DNA of 64,000 bases from assembly GCF_030348825.1 (NCBI RefSeq), contig NZ_JAUCES010000005.1, positions 3,658,001 through 3,722,000 of the forward strand. The letters are read 5' to 3'. Of the stretch, positions 26,963 through 35,145 are shown in pieces; within the stretch, counting starts at the first letter, position 1; every line of letters starts with the position of its first letter. The notes beneath the pieces were generated by a model. That model saw nothing but the letters and a program-made list of their open reading frames with translations. It was not told the DNA's origin and ran no database searches. A program made the position numbers and the translations under genes. The stretch is from Fictibacillus sp. b24 (GTDB taxonomy: Bacteria > Bacillota > Bacilli > Bacillales > Fictibacillaceae).

Positions 26963-27871
26963 TTATTCTGGTTTGATTCGATCTTTAGGAACTAATAATT
27001 CAAAGTGATGGTGCAAGTTTTCAAACTCACCAGGCAAGATGCCGCCTAATTCTCCATCTAAGTTGATCTGCATCTTTTCGCGAGGCGTTACTTTAACACG
27101 CTTCGCTTTTTTATAAATCACGTGGTCATCGTGAATGTGCTCGCCTCTTATCGCAAGGGATGCAATTCGGACAAACTCGGCCAAGTTTGTTTTCTTTAAA
27201 ATGATAACATCAAAAAGACCGTCATGGAATTCAGATGATGGTGCAAGCTTTTCAAAGCCCCCAACAGAATTTGTGTTTGCTACTAAGAAAAGCATGATCT
27301 CACCTTCATATTTCTCTTTATCATCAAACTCAATCTCTACATATGTAGGACGAATTGATGGAAGCATCTCAATCCCTTTTAAGAAATAAGCCAGTTGACC
27401 AATCATCGTTTTAAGCTTGCTAGGAACTTCATAGGTAAGCTCTGTAATACGTCCGCCACCCGCGATGTTAATGAAGAACTTCTCATTTACTTTACCGATA
27501 TCTACCGGCATATGGACTCCTCCGCAAAGAACGTCACATGCGCCTTCAATGGTACGTGGAACGCCTACTGCACGCGCGAAGTCATTTGTTGTACCTGCTG
27601 GAATAATTCCAAGCATCGGACGTTGTTCAAGACCTGCAAGTCCGTTTACCACTTCATAGATTGTGCCGTCTCCACCAGCTGCAATAACGAGGTCAAAACC
27701 TCTTTCCCCTGCTGAGCGCGCCGCACGTGTAGCGCATCCATCTTCTGGTGTTGTTGCATGACAAGATGTTTCATAGCCTGCATTTTCTAGTCTGTCGAGT
27801 ATATATGGAAGCTGTTTCTTAACTGTTTCTCTTCCGGAACTTGGATTATATATCAGTCTTGCTCGTTTCAT
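26963..27871 (-). CDS. dgkB: Diacylglycerol kinase DgkB
   Basis: A 302-residue lipid kinase of the NAD kinase/DAGK fold that recycles diacylglycerol released during lipoteichoic acid synthesis into phosphatidic acid. It has IYNPSSGRE at the start, the nucleotide loop VIAAGGDGTIYEVVNGLAG near residue 65, and PAGTTNDFARAVGVPR. The C-terminal part has NLDGELGGILPGEF, typical of DgkB. The ATG at 27871 follows AAGGTG and matches the start of B. subtilis DgkB; an ATG five codons earlier lacks a site. In B. subtilis the gene lies between gatB and rlmCD, the same neighbourhood. Confidence 0.94.
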   Translation of the reverse strand: MKRARLIYNPSSGRETVKKQLPYILDRLENAGYETSCHATTPEDGCATRAARSAGERGFDLVIAAGGDGTIYEVVNGLAGLEQRPMLGIIPAGTTNDFARAVGVPRTIEGACDVLCGGVHMPVDIGKVNEKFFINIAGGGRITELTYEVPSKLKTMIGQLAYFLKGIEMLPSIRPTYVEIEFDDKEKYEGEIMLFLVANTNSVGGFEKLAPSSEFHDGLFDVIILKKTNLAEFVRIASLAIRGEHIHDDHVIYKKAKRVKVTPREKMQINLDGELGGILPGEFENLHHHFELLVPKDRIKPE

Positions 27872-28056
27872 ATCTTTCACCTTCATTATGTGACTTCTCT
27901 ATAACGTTTTAACCTAAATCTATCTCCTGTATAACCACAAAAAACAGCCCGTACTTGGACTGCTTCTGCCGATTCCTCTTATATTATAGTAATACGTGTC
28001 TGAAATTGCAAAGAAGGAATATGCCAGTATGTGTTAAAATTGTGTCTAAATTGTAG

Positions 28057-28103
28057 GGGGTCTGTCCCGGGTCTGTCCCCGGGACAGACCCGGGACAGAC
28101 CCC
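28057..28103. repeat. Perfect 47-bp palindrome (23-bp arms, 1-bp centre)
   Basis: The arm is two copies of GGGTCTGTCCC joined head to tail; the other arm is its exact complement around C at 28080. GC-rich in an AT-rich gap, 54 bp before the acetyltransferase start. It has no T run on the plus side. The 271-bp gap also has a short hairpin near 27941-27965 and nothing else I can name. Confidence 0.9.
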
Positions 28104-28157
28104 TTAAAGGAATTTCTCATCTCAATAGGGAACTTTCTATCTAGAGGAGAGTGTACG

Positions 28158-28649
28158 ATGGAAAAACTCACGTTAGAAATTTCACTATCAACCCCAGATG
28201 ATTATGAAGGCCTGGTCGAAATCGATCATCTTGTTTGGAATGAACAGACCACACCTGCTCCTAATATCCGATGGGATTCTCCACAGGATTACGGACGGCA
28301 GTTTCCTGCGGGCAGTCAAATTGTTGCACGCTGCAGCGGAAGAGTGTGCGGCTATATCTTTTACAAAGATGTATTCCCCATCCCGTCCAATCTGCATGTA
28401 GCAGACGTGGCGCTTGCTGTTCATCCCGATTTTCATGGCCAGAACATCGGAACAGAGCTTATGCTGGCTGTTGAAAAATCAGCAAAAGATAATGGTAAAA
28501 CAAAGCTGTCACTACGGGTTTTATCAACGAATGAAAAGGCAATACGCTTTTACAAAAAATGCGGCTATTTAGAGCAAGGACGACTTGTTGGAGAATTTCA
28601 TTTAAATGGTCAGTTTGTAGACGATTTACTGCTTTATAAGCATATCTAA
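28158..28649 (+). CDS. GNAT family N-acetyltransferase
   Basis: A 163-residue acetyltransferase. The acetyl-CoA binding motif A is VALAVHPDFHGQNIGTELMLAVEKSAKD near residues 81-108, followed by the motif B region LRVLSTNEKAIRFYKKCGYLEQGRLVGEF and the C-terminal VDDLLLYKHI. The ATG at 28158 follows GAGGAG at good spacing. Acceptor unknown; members modify amines on small molecules, antibiotics or proteins. It begins a short plus-strand run of accessory genes in an otherwise minus-strand region. Confidence 0.9.
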   Translation: MEKLTLEISLSTPDDYEGLVEIDHLVWNEQTTPAPNIRWDSPQDYGRQFPAGSQIVARCSGRVCGYIFYKDVFPIPSNLHVADVALAVHPDFHGQNIGTELMLAVEKSAKDNGKTKLSLRVLSTNEKAIRFYKKCGYLEQGRLVGEFHLNGQFVDDLLLYKHI

Positions 28650-28704
28650 CTGATTCGTTCATACGCTTACTACAGTACTTTACATTTTAGTTGGAGTATT
28701 GTTT

Positions 28705-28911
28705 ATGATTTGGCTGTATATTTTTGTACCTCTCGGAGCTGTTCTCCTTCTAACCGCTATTGTACATTGGAGAACAAAACAGCGTTACAAAAGATATAAC
28801 CAGCATTATGTAGCAGAGCAGCATTTGAGCGGTAACAATAAAATCAATAATGCAGTTGCCTGGAACTCTTCACAGCAAAATCATCATTCTGGAGGCAACG
28901 GTGGTTTGTAA
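28705..28911 (+). CDS. Small single-pass membrane protein, unknown
   Basis: A 68-residue protein: one N-terminal hydrophobic segment (IWLYIFVPLGAVLLLTAIVHW), then a basic and Asn/Gln/His-rich tail ending SSQQNHHSGGNGGL. ATG at 28705 is set by GGAG eight bases before it. A terminator follows directly. I do not recognise the family. The tail is likely cytoplasmic by the positive-inside rule. Confidence 0.65.
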   Translation: MIWLYIFVPLGAVLLLTAIVHWRTKQRYKRYNQHYVAEQHLSGNNKINNAVAWNSSQQNHHSGGNGGL

Positions 28912-28941
28912 AAGATGGGATCATAGTATCCTGTCTTTTTT
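28912..28941 (+). terminator. Terminator after the small membrane protein gene
   Basis: AAGATGGGAT pairs with ATCCTGTCTT (two G-U pairs), followed by TTTT. Confidence 0.7.
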
Positions 28942-28991
28942 CACGGTTAACATAAGTTTAATAATGCAAAAGATGATTGGGGGTTGTTGAG

Positions 28992-29792
28992 GTGAAGTAT
29001 TTTAGATTAGCTCTTTTTCTTGGTTTACTCGGATTGATTGCAGGGGCATTTGTCGTTCCTTTTCAAATGGAAATGTTAAGAAATACTTTAGGTGAAGCAG
29101 AATACGAAAAAATTATAGAAGCAACTGGAATTCCGGCCCCAATAGGTATCATGCTCGCTGCTCTACAAATCGGCATTCTATCCACTGTCTTAGCCTGGAT
29201 CGGTTTAAAGCTGACGAATCGTACAGGGCTTTCACTTCCGCTCTTGCAGACTTGGATTGTTGAAAAAAAGAAACCTGTTCTGAATCACGGCTCCTTAAAA
29301 CTTGCACTTATTGGGGGAGCGATTGGTGCTGTATTTATGGTGTTAACTGACTTGTTTGTTTTTCAGCCTCATGTTCCAAAACTCGGCTCAGGAGAAAGCG
29401 CTGTATGGTGGAAAGCAACAATTGCCGGTGTCCTTTACGGAGGGATCGTCGAAGAAATTCTAATGCGTCTTTTCCTTATGACACTTATTGTTTGGCTATT
29501 ATCTTTCTTATTTAAGAAAAGTAGAGATACCATTCCATCATCTTTTTATTGGACCGGAATCATACTTGCTGCACTTCTCTTCTCTGCTGGACACTTGCCG
29601 GCAACACAAGGATTTTTTGGAGAGCTTACTTCACTCCTTATTGCACGTGCATTTATTTTAAACGGTGTTCTAGCTGTGCTGTTCGGTTACCTTTATTGGA
29701 AAAGGGGATTGGAGTACGCCATGATTGCACACATGATGGTGCATATCGTTACACAGTTAGTGTTGCTGCCTATCATTAAACTAGTTTCATAA
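28992..29792 (+). CDS. CPBP family intramembrane metalloprotease (Abi/CAAX protease-like)
   Basis: A 266-residue protein with about seven hydrophobic segments. The family's motif 1 is GGIVEEILMRLFLM (Glu pair at about 154-155 with Arg four residues on). The later metal-site His lies in LLFSAGHLPATQGF, and another in AMIAHMMVHIVTQ. Members process prenylated proteins or act in bacteriocin immunity and regulated proteolysis; the target here is unknown. I take the GTG at 28992, eight bases after GGGGG, over an upstream TTG. A terminator follows. Confidence 0.85.
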   Translation: MKYFRLALFLGLLGLIAGAFVVPFQMEMLRNTLGEAEYEKIIEATGIPAPIGIMLAALQIGILSTVLAWIGLKLTNRTGLSLPLLQTWIVEKKKPVLNHGSLKLALIGGAIGAVFMVLTDLFVFQPHVPKLGSGESAVWWKATIAGVLYGGIVEEILMRLFLMTLIVWLLSFLFKKSRDTIPSSFYWTGIILAALLFSAGHLPATQGFFGELTSLLIARAFILNGVLAVLFGYLYWKRGLEYAMIAHMMVHIVTQLVLLPIIKLVS

Positions 29793-29798
29793 ACTTTT

Positions 29799-29829
29799 AA
29801 AATACTGGAGAATATCCAGTATTTTTTTT
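29799..29829 (+). terminator. Terminator after the CPBP protease gene
   Basis: AAAATACTGGA / TCCAGTATTTT stem followed by TTTTT. Confidence 0.9.
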
Positions 29830-29870
29830 GAATTAATCGCGGTAAGTTATTCGTCAAATAACTAACGAGG

Positions 29871-29885
29871 AATTTTTTGGTAATT
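29871..29885 (+). promoter_or_regulatory. Possible CodY box upstream of the Opp-like operon
   Basis: AATTTTTTGGTAATT matches the CodY consensus AATTTTCWGAAAATT at 12 of 15 positions and lies 36 bp before the first permease start. Such matches also arise by chance in AT-rich DNA. Confidence 0.4.
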
Positions 29886-29920
29886 TATTGTTGCAATTAT
29901 TTATCAATAGGAGGTGTAGA

Positions 29921-30754
29921 ATGAATTTTTCTTTCCGCAGTTATTCCAAACGATTTATCTCAACTGTTCTAGGTATCCTTGTCATCAGTGCTCTTCCATC
30001 TATTTTGTTTGGAGTTAACTTTCATCTGCAAGAAAAGGTATGGATTTATACCACATATTCGTATAAAGGTCAGGCGGTAAATCGTGATGTATTTCCTGAA
30101 ATCTTTAACAAGTTCTTTTACTCAATGACGATCTTCTTTTTAGCCTTATTTATCGGTTTGCTGATTGCCTTGATTTTAACCTTCATTACGACGATGCTCC
30201 CAAGATTTATTCAGCGGATTATTTATGGTGTTTTAACTACGTTAGAATCCTTTCCAGATTTGTTTATCGTCGTTGTTTTACAAGTATGTATAGTCTATAT
30301 CTACAAACAGACAGGTATTTTAATTCATTTTTACAATGGTTTTAATGATCCAATTTATCTTCTTCCTGTTCTCGTGCTGTCTATCGTTCCTACGATTCAG
30401 TTATTTAAGCTCACTTTATTATTAATGAGTGAAGAGCAGCACAAGATTTATGTAACAGTTGCTCGCTCTATGGGGTTAAGCACGTTATACATCCTATTAA
30501 AGCATGTTTTTAGAAACATCCTGACGAGTCTCGTCCAGTATGCTAAACCCATTATTGTTTTCATGCTTTCCAATCTGTTTATCGTGGAATACGTATACAA
30601 TTTAAACGGAATTTTGACCTTACTGCTGTATACAAAAGGTGTTGTTTTTTTAGTGACTGCCCTATTTATTGCCCTTCCTTTTTCAGTGCTGTTTGAGATA
30701 GCAGATTCCTATAATGCATCTGTAAAAAAACATATGGGTGAAAATGCAGCTTAA
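29921..30754 (+). CDS. Opp/Dpp-type ABC transporter permease, B subunit (copy 1)
   Basis: A 277-residue membrane protein of the DppB/OppB class with about six hydrophobic segments. The EAA loop that docks on the ATPase is VARSMGLSTLYILLKHVFRN near residue 185. Unusual for the class, it opens with a short N-terminus and an extracellular part containing VNRDVFPEIFNKFFYSM. ATG at 29921 follows AGGAGG. It is the first of five contiguous transporter genes and is clearly paralogous to the next one. Peptides or nickel are typical cargoes; nothing here fixes the substrate. Confidence 0.85.
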   Translation: MNFSFRSYSKRFISTVLGILVISALPSILFGVNFHLQEKVWIYTTYSYKGQAVNRDVFPEIFNKFFYSMTIFFLALFIGLLIALILTFITTMLPRFIQRIIYGVLTTLESFPDLFIVVVLQVCIVYIYKQTGILIHFYNGFNDPIYLLPVLVLSIVPTIQLFKLTLLLMSEEQHKIYVTVARSMGLSTLYILLKHVFRNILTSLVQYAKPIIVFMLSNLFIVEYVYNLNGILTLLLYTKGVVFLVTALFIALPFSVLFEIADSYNASVKKHMGENAA

Positions 30755-30800
30755 CAAAAAGTGCAGTACAGTAAATATTTTTTTCGAACTGAGGTGTGAT

Positions 30801-31628
30801 ATGTATTTTTCAGTCCATAGTTATTTGAGGCGGCTGAGGTCAACCGTATTAGGCATTCTGATTATTAGTATTCTTCCTGCACTTATTTTCGGTATTAACA
30901 CCCAGCTGCATCAAGAGGTCTATGTCTATTCTATGAAGGGTTTAACCGTTACCCGTGACATGTTTCCTGAAATTTATGATCAGTTTTTCTACTCTATGAA
31001 AATTTTCTTTGCCGCTCTTCTTCTAGGTTTATTTGCAGCACTAGTCCTTACCTTCATCACAACAATGCTTCCAAGATTTCTTCAGCGAATCGTTTATGGT
31101 TCTTTAACCATATTAGAATCCTTGCCAGATTTATTTATCGTAGCTGCATTGCAGGTTTTTATCGTATATCTATACAAAAAGACGGGAATTGTCATCTATT
31201 TTTATAATGACTACAATAATCCCATTTACTTGCTTCCTATTATTGTTCTATCCATTGTCCCAGCCATTCAGTTGTTTAAAATTACGCTGCTATTAATGAA
31301 AGAAGAACAGTACAGACCTTATGTAACGGTTGCAAGGGCTATGGGACTCAGCCGTTTTTACATTACATTAAAACATATTTTTAGAAATATTTTAAGAAGC
31401 CTCTTGCAATATTCAAAGACAATCTTTGTTTTCATGCTCTCTAACTTATTTATCGTAGAGTATGTATACAATTTAAACGGAATTATGTATCTATTAATGA
31501 ATACGAAGGGCGCAGCGTTTTTAATAACGGCACTATTTATTGCTATCCCTTTTTCGGTACTGTTTGAATTCGCGGATAATTACAATGCATCGGTAAATAA
31601 GACACAAAAAAAGGAGATCGCTGCATGA
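30801..31628 (+). CDS. Opp/Dpp-type ABC transporter permease, B subunit (copy 2)
   Basis: A 275-residue permease very similar to the preceding one over its whole length, sharing LTFITTMLPRF, NPIYLLPI and FMLSNLFIVEYVYNLNGI. The EAA loop is VARAMGLSRFYITLKHIFRN. The ATG at 30801 follows GAGGTG; an upstream reading of 21 codons has no site. A tandem duplication made the pair; they may form a heterodimer with each other or with the C subunit. It overlaps the next gene by 4 bp (ATGA). Confidence 0.85.
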   Translation: MYFSVHSYLRRLRSTVLGILIISILPALIFGINTQLHQEVYVYSMKGLTVTRDMFPEIYDQFFYSMKIFFAALLLGLFAALVLTFITTMLPRFLQRIVYGSLTILESLPDLFIVAALQVFIVYLYKKTGIVIYFYNDYNNPIYLLPIIVLSIVPAIQLFKITLLLMKEEQYRPYVTVARAMGLSRFYITLKHIFRNILRSLLQYSKTIFVFMLSNLFIVEYVYNLNGIMYLLMNTKGAAFLITALFIAIPFSVLFEFADNYNASVNKTQKKEIAA

Positions 31629-32563
31629 TTATAAAACTGGCAAAACAGCCTCAATTTTTAATCGGACTTTTATTTATAATGAGTTTACTGATTTTCAGTT
31701 TTTTTTGGACCGACATATTGGATGTCAAAAGATCAGAAGCTATGAAACTAATGGATTTTAAATATGATGAAAATGGAAGTATTATTGATTTCATTCCCTA
31801 TTCACCATCAGAAGCTCCACCGTTTGGTACAGATTTATATGGCAAACAACTTTTTTATCAAATTGTAGATGGTGCAAAGTACACGATATTAATTGCGTTT
31901 GTTATCGCATTTTTTAGAATTGTAGCAGCCGTTGGCATTACGTTAATTAATCCAAAAGCTAATTATGCCTTTCTTAACGATCTTGTATCAGCAACACTTA
32001 CCATTCCAACAACAATTCTAGCTTACATATTTATGAGTTCATTATTGATGAAGCATGCAATGGAGCGTAAAAGTTTTACAGAATTGCTTGTGATGCAGTG
32101 CCTTGTTTTAATCTGTATCGGTGTACCTACACTGATTTCAACTTTTTCACGAGAAATTCAGGACATTCTCAATAAAGATTATATAAATAACACGTTTGCT
32201 ATCGGAGCTAAGAAACCTTACGTGTATTACAAACACTTACTCCCTGAGCTTTCTACACGATTGGTTCTATTGTTTGCTCAGCAAATGATTCAAGTGTTAA
32301 TTCTGTTGGCTCATTTAGGTGTATTGGCTATTTTTATTGGAGGAGCTGAAACATTGGCGTTGGGAGATCCCTTAAACGTGCAGCTTGTAGATATTCCTTT
32401 AGCTGGTGAATGGTCTGGCATTATCGGAATGTCATTTATGAAATTGCAAGCTGCACCGTGGGTGATCTTAATCCCTCTTTCATGCTTTGCGGTTACGATT
32501 TTAGCTCTTAATTTAATCATTCAAGGCATTCAAAACGGTGTTGAGGAAACAAACAAGTTATAA
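31625..32563 (+). CDS. Opp/Dpp-type ABC transporter permease, C subunit
   Basis: A 312-residue membrane protein. After the first hydrophobic segment comes the extracytoplasmic loop FIPYSPSEAPPFGTDLYGKQLF, the usual DppC signature (PFGTDxxG). The EAA loop is FAIGAKKPYVYYKHLLPELS near residue 200. Start coupled to the upstream stop by ATGA. It pairs with one or both B subunits; the next two genes supply the ATPases. Confidence 0.88.
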   Translation: MIIKLAKQPQFLIGLLFIMSLLIFSFFWTDILDVKRSEAMKLMDFKYDENGSIIDFIPYSPSEAPPFGTDLYGKQLFYQIVDGAKYTILIAFVIAFFRIVAAVGITLINPKANYAFLNDLVSATLTIPTTILAYIFMSSLLMKHAMERKSFTELLVMQCLVLICIGVPTLISTFSREIQDILNKDYINNTFAIGAKKPYVYYKHLLPELSTRLVLLFAQQMIQVLILLAHLGVLAIFIGGAETLALGDPLNVQLVDIPLAGEWSGIIGMSFMKLQAAPWVILIPLSCFAVTILALNLIIQGIQNGVEETNKL

Positions 32564-32576
32564 GGAGGTGCAAGAA

Positions 32577-33560
32577 ATGGATCAACATATCTTACAAATT
32601 GAGAACCTGCAAGTTTCTTTCAAAAAGAAAAAAGAAAAGATTATAGCGGTAAATGGCGTTAGTCTTCAAATAGAAAAAGGGCAGACCGTTGCACTAATTG
32701 GAGAGTCTGGATCTGGAAAGAGTATCACCTCTCTTTCGGTATTAAACCTTTTGCCTGTTAACGGCAGCGTTGAAAATGGATCCATCATTTTTAACGGTAA
32801 AGACCTTCTGAAGCAATCAGAAAAACAGATGCGGAAAATCAGAGGAAATGAGATCTCTATGATTTTTCAGGATGCCATCGCCTCCCTTAATCCTGGCATG
32901 AAGGTCGGCGTACAGATTACAGAAGGACTCAAATACCACAAGCTGCTGCCAAAAGCTGACCTTAAGGCAGAAGCTCTTCACTTGCTAGAACAGGTAGGTT
33001 TTCAAAATCCTGCCCATGTTTATAACCAATACCCCGAGCAGCTTTCAGGCGGTATGAAACAGCGTATTCTTATCGCGATGGCAATCTCGTGTAAACCGAA
33101 ACTCATTATTGCTGATGAGCCTACTACCTCACTCGATGTTACGATTCAAAGGCAAGTTCTTGACCTAATCGATCGTTACAAAACGAACCTTGATGCCTCT
33201 GTTCTCTTGATTACCCATGATTTCGGCGTGGTGGCAGAGTACGCTGACTGGGTTTATGTAATGTTAGGCGGTCATATAGTGGAGTCAGCAGATGTGTATA
33301 CAATATTTAAAAATCCTGTACATCCCTACACAAAGGCACTAATCGGTAGTATTCCTAATCCCGAAAATGGCCAGGAGCGCTTAAAGAGCATCCAGGATTA
33401 TACGTTTGAAGATACAGGCTATAACGGCCGAAGGTTTGCGCCTGAAACGTATACTTACGAAAGCAGTTCTTTTAACACTCCCTCCTCCCTAGTTGAAGTA
33501 GAGCCGCTGCATTATGTCCGTTTCTACGATTCAGAAAGGAAGGTAGTTGCCATTGGATAA
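32577..33560 (+). CDS. Opp/Dpp-type ABC transporter ATP-binding protein, D subunit
   Basis: A 327-residue ATPase with Walker A GESGSGKSITSLSVL near residue 40, the Q-loop MIFQDAIASLNPGMKVG, signature LSGGMKQRILIAMAI and Walker B KLIIADEPTTSLD. The C-terminal oligopeptide extension begins NPVHPYTKALIGSIPNP. ATG at 32577 follows AAGGAGG. In the family this extension can hold a 4Fe-4S cluster, but the usual Cys residues are absent here. It partners the F subunit. Confidence 0.92.
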   Translation: MDQHILQIENLQVSFKKKKEKIIAVNGVSLQIEKGQTVALIGESGSGKSITSLSVLNLLPVNGSVENGSIIFNGKDLLKQSEKQMRKIRGNEISMIFQDAIASLNPGMKVGVQITEGLKYHKLLPKADLKAEALHLLEQVGFQNPAHVYNQYPEQLSGGMKQRILIAMAISCKPKLIIADEPTTSLDVTIQRQVLDLIDRYKTNLDASVLLITHDFGVVAEYADWVYVMLGGHIVESADVYTIFKNPVHPYTKALIGSIPNPENGQERLKSIQDYTFEDTGYNGRRFAPETYTYESSSFNTPSSLVEVEPLHYVRFYDSERKVVAIG

Positions 33561-34485
33561 CCTATTGTTAAGAGTGCAGAATCTATCAAAATATTTTATA
33601 GACAACTCTGGTGTTCATAAGGCATTGGATGGTGTTTCACTAAACATTCATAGAGGAGAAACGCTTGGGGTTGTAGGTGAATCTGGTTCTGGCAAGACAA
33701 CGCTTGGCCGTACAATAATGCGTCTATATAAACCAGAGCATGGACAAATATGGTTTGAAGACAAAGAGATCACTAGGCTGAATGAAGGAAAGCTTCGACC
33801 TTACCGTAAAGAAATTCAGATGATTTTTCAAAATCCATATGAATCGTTAAGCCCCCGAATGACGGTGGGAGAAATTCTTGAGGAGCCTTTATTCATTCAA
33901 AAGATGGGGTCCAAAAAAGAACGAACCGATAAAGCACTCAGCATGCTTGAAAAAGTAGGCCTTCCAAAATCTTCGTATAAAAAAAGAATTCACGAATTTT
34001 CAGGAGGTCAGCGTCAAAGGGTGGGCATTGCACGAGCCCTGATGCTAGAGCCAAAGTTTATAATTGCAGATGAGCCTGTGTCCGCTCTAGATGTCTCCGT
34101 TCAAGCTCAAGTTCTCAATCTATTAAAAGATCTGCAGACAGAGATGAATCTAACTTGCTTGTTCATCTCGCACGACTTAAGTGTGGTTCATTATATGAGT
34201 GATCGTGTTGCCGTTATGTATCTGGGCCATTTAATCGAATTAGCTCCAAAAGAGGAGTTGTATCGCAACCCGATACATCCCTATACAAAATCACTGCTCG
34301 CTTCTATCCCTGTAGCCGATCCAGAGCGGCGAAACCCATATCGTGAGCCGATCATATTGCCTGAGAAGCCGCTATATCCGCCTCAGCTGGTACACGTCGG
34401 GAACGATCATTATGTATCAGCAAATATGATCAACATTAAAGATTTTGAGATTGAGAATACTGAAAAACAGGTGAGTTTTATTTAA
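33553..34485 (+). CDS. Opp/Dpp-type ABC transporter ATP-binding protein, F subunit
   Basis: A 310-residue ATPase: Walker A GESGSGKTTLGRTIM, Q-loop MIFQNPYESLSPRMTVG, signature FSGGQRQRVGIARAL, Walker B KFIIADEPVSALDVS, and the NPIHPYTKSLLASIPV tail. It starts with TTG at 33553, nine bases from AAGGAAGG and overlapping the D gene by 8 bp; a TTG two codons earlier is too close to the site. Last gene of the operon, followed by a hairpin. No substrate-binding protein gene is present in the cluster. Confidence 0.92.
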   Translation: MDNLLLRVQNLSKYFIDNSGVHKALDGVSLNIHRGETLGVVGESGSGKTTLGRTIMRLYKPEHGQIWFEDKEITRLNEGKLRPYRKEIQMIFQNPYESLSPRMTVGEILEEPLFIQKMGSKKERTDKALSMLEKVGLPKSSYKKRIHEFSGGQRQRVGIARALMLEPKFIIADEPVSALDVSVQAQVLNLLKDLQTEMNLTCLFISHDLSVVHYMSDRVAVMYLGHLIELAPKEELYRNPIHPYTKSLLASIPVADPERRNPYREPIILPEKPLYPPQLVHVGNDHYVSANMINIKDFEIENTEKQVSFI

Positions 34486-34493
34486 AAGTGGAT

Positions 34494-34517
34494 GGCTGGC
34501 GCGGGCTGGCCTTTTTT
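34494..34517 (+). terminator. Terminator after the Opp-like operon
   Basis: GGCTGGC / GCTGGCC stem (two G-U pairs) followed by TTTTTT. Confidence 0.7.
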
Positions 34518-34523
34518 GTACTT

Positions 34524-34542
34524 GCGGAAATCTACTACTTTC
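34524..34542 (-). repeat. Solo end of the dispersed GC-rich repeat
   Basis: On the minus strand GAAAGTAGTAGATTTCCGC matches the left end of the full element at 55923 (GAAAGTAGTTGATCTCCGC) at 17 of 19 positions. The rest of the element is absent. Confidence 0.55.
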
Positions 34543-35041
34543 AAGAGCTGTTCTTTAACAGCACAAACGTACTCACCGACATAGCACCCAAACTTCCAAT
34601 TACCGCAATTACTGCACCTATCCATGCCATAAATAGGTCATCTCCTGGATAGGCAGGTTCAAGCGTTGTGTAATACCACATAATCCAGCCAATAAAGAAA
34701 AGAAAAAAAGAGTTTCCTATTCCAGCCATCTTAATTTTGTCTTTCAAAGACCCACTCCAAATTTCAGAAAAAACAAGCCATGTAATTAAGCTTAATGGTA
34801 TGCACAACAGTAAACCAAAAGTTGAACCGTATGGTATGAAAAAAAGGATTACAAATGCAATGGCAAACAAAGCGGCATTTGCTGCAAACAAGGCTGCACC
34901 GGCAAACAAATAATTTTTACTTAAGCTGCTTCTCTGTAACTTATCGCTAATGTTCGTTACAATACCTGCTGAAGCAAACTCTCTTTGTTTTGTTAAAAGA
35001 ATAATGGTGAACACAATTCCTGCTAACAAAATGATAGTCAT
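34541..35041 (-). CDS. Four-helix membrane protein, unknown
   Basis: A 166-residue protein with an N-terminal hydrophobic segment (IILLAGIVFTIILL) and about four more (AGAALFAANAALFAIAFVILFF, LLLCIPLSLITWLVF, FFLFFIGWIMWYY, AWIGAVIAVIGSLGAMSV). No motif that I recognise. It is convergent with the Opp-like operon and divergent from the next gene. The ATG at 35041 has only a weak ribosome site. Confidence 0.65.
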   Translation of the reverse strand: MTIILLAGIVFTIILLTKQREFASAGIVTNISDKLQRSSLSKNYLFAGAALFAANAALFAIAFVILFFIPYGSTFGLLLCIPLSLITWLVFSEIWSGSLKDKIKMAGIGNSFFLFFIGWIMWYYTTLEPAYPGDDLFMAWIGAVIAVIGSLGAMSVSTFVLLKNSS

Positions 35042-35145
35042 TAAAAAACACCCACTTTTTTACAATTTTTACATCTTATATTATCATGAAAAGAGAGATT
35101 AAGAATATAGCTGTTTGATAGGAGAAGTTAAAGGAGGCGCCAACG

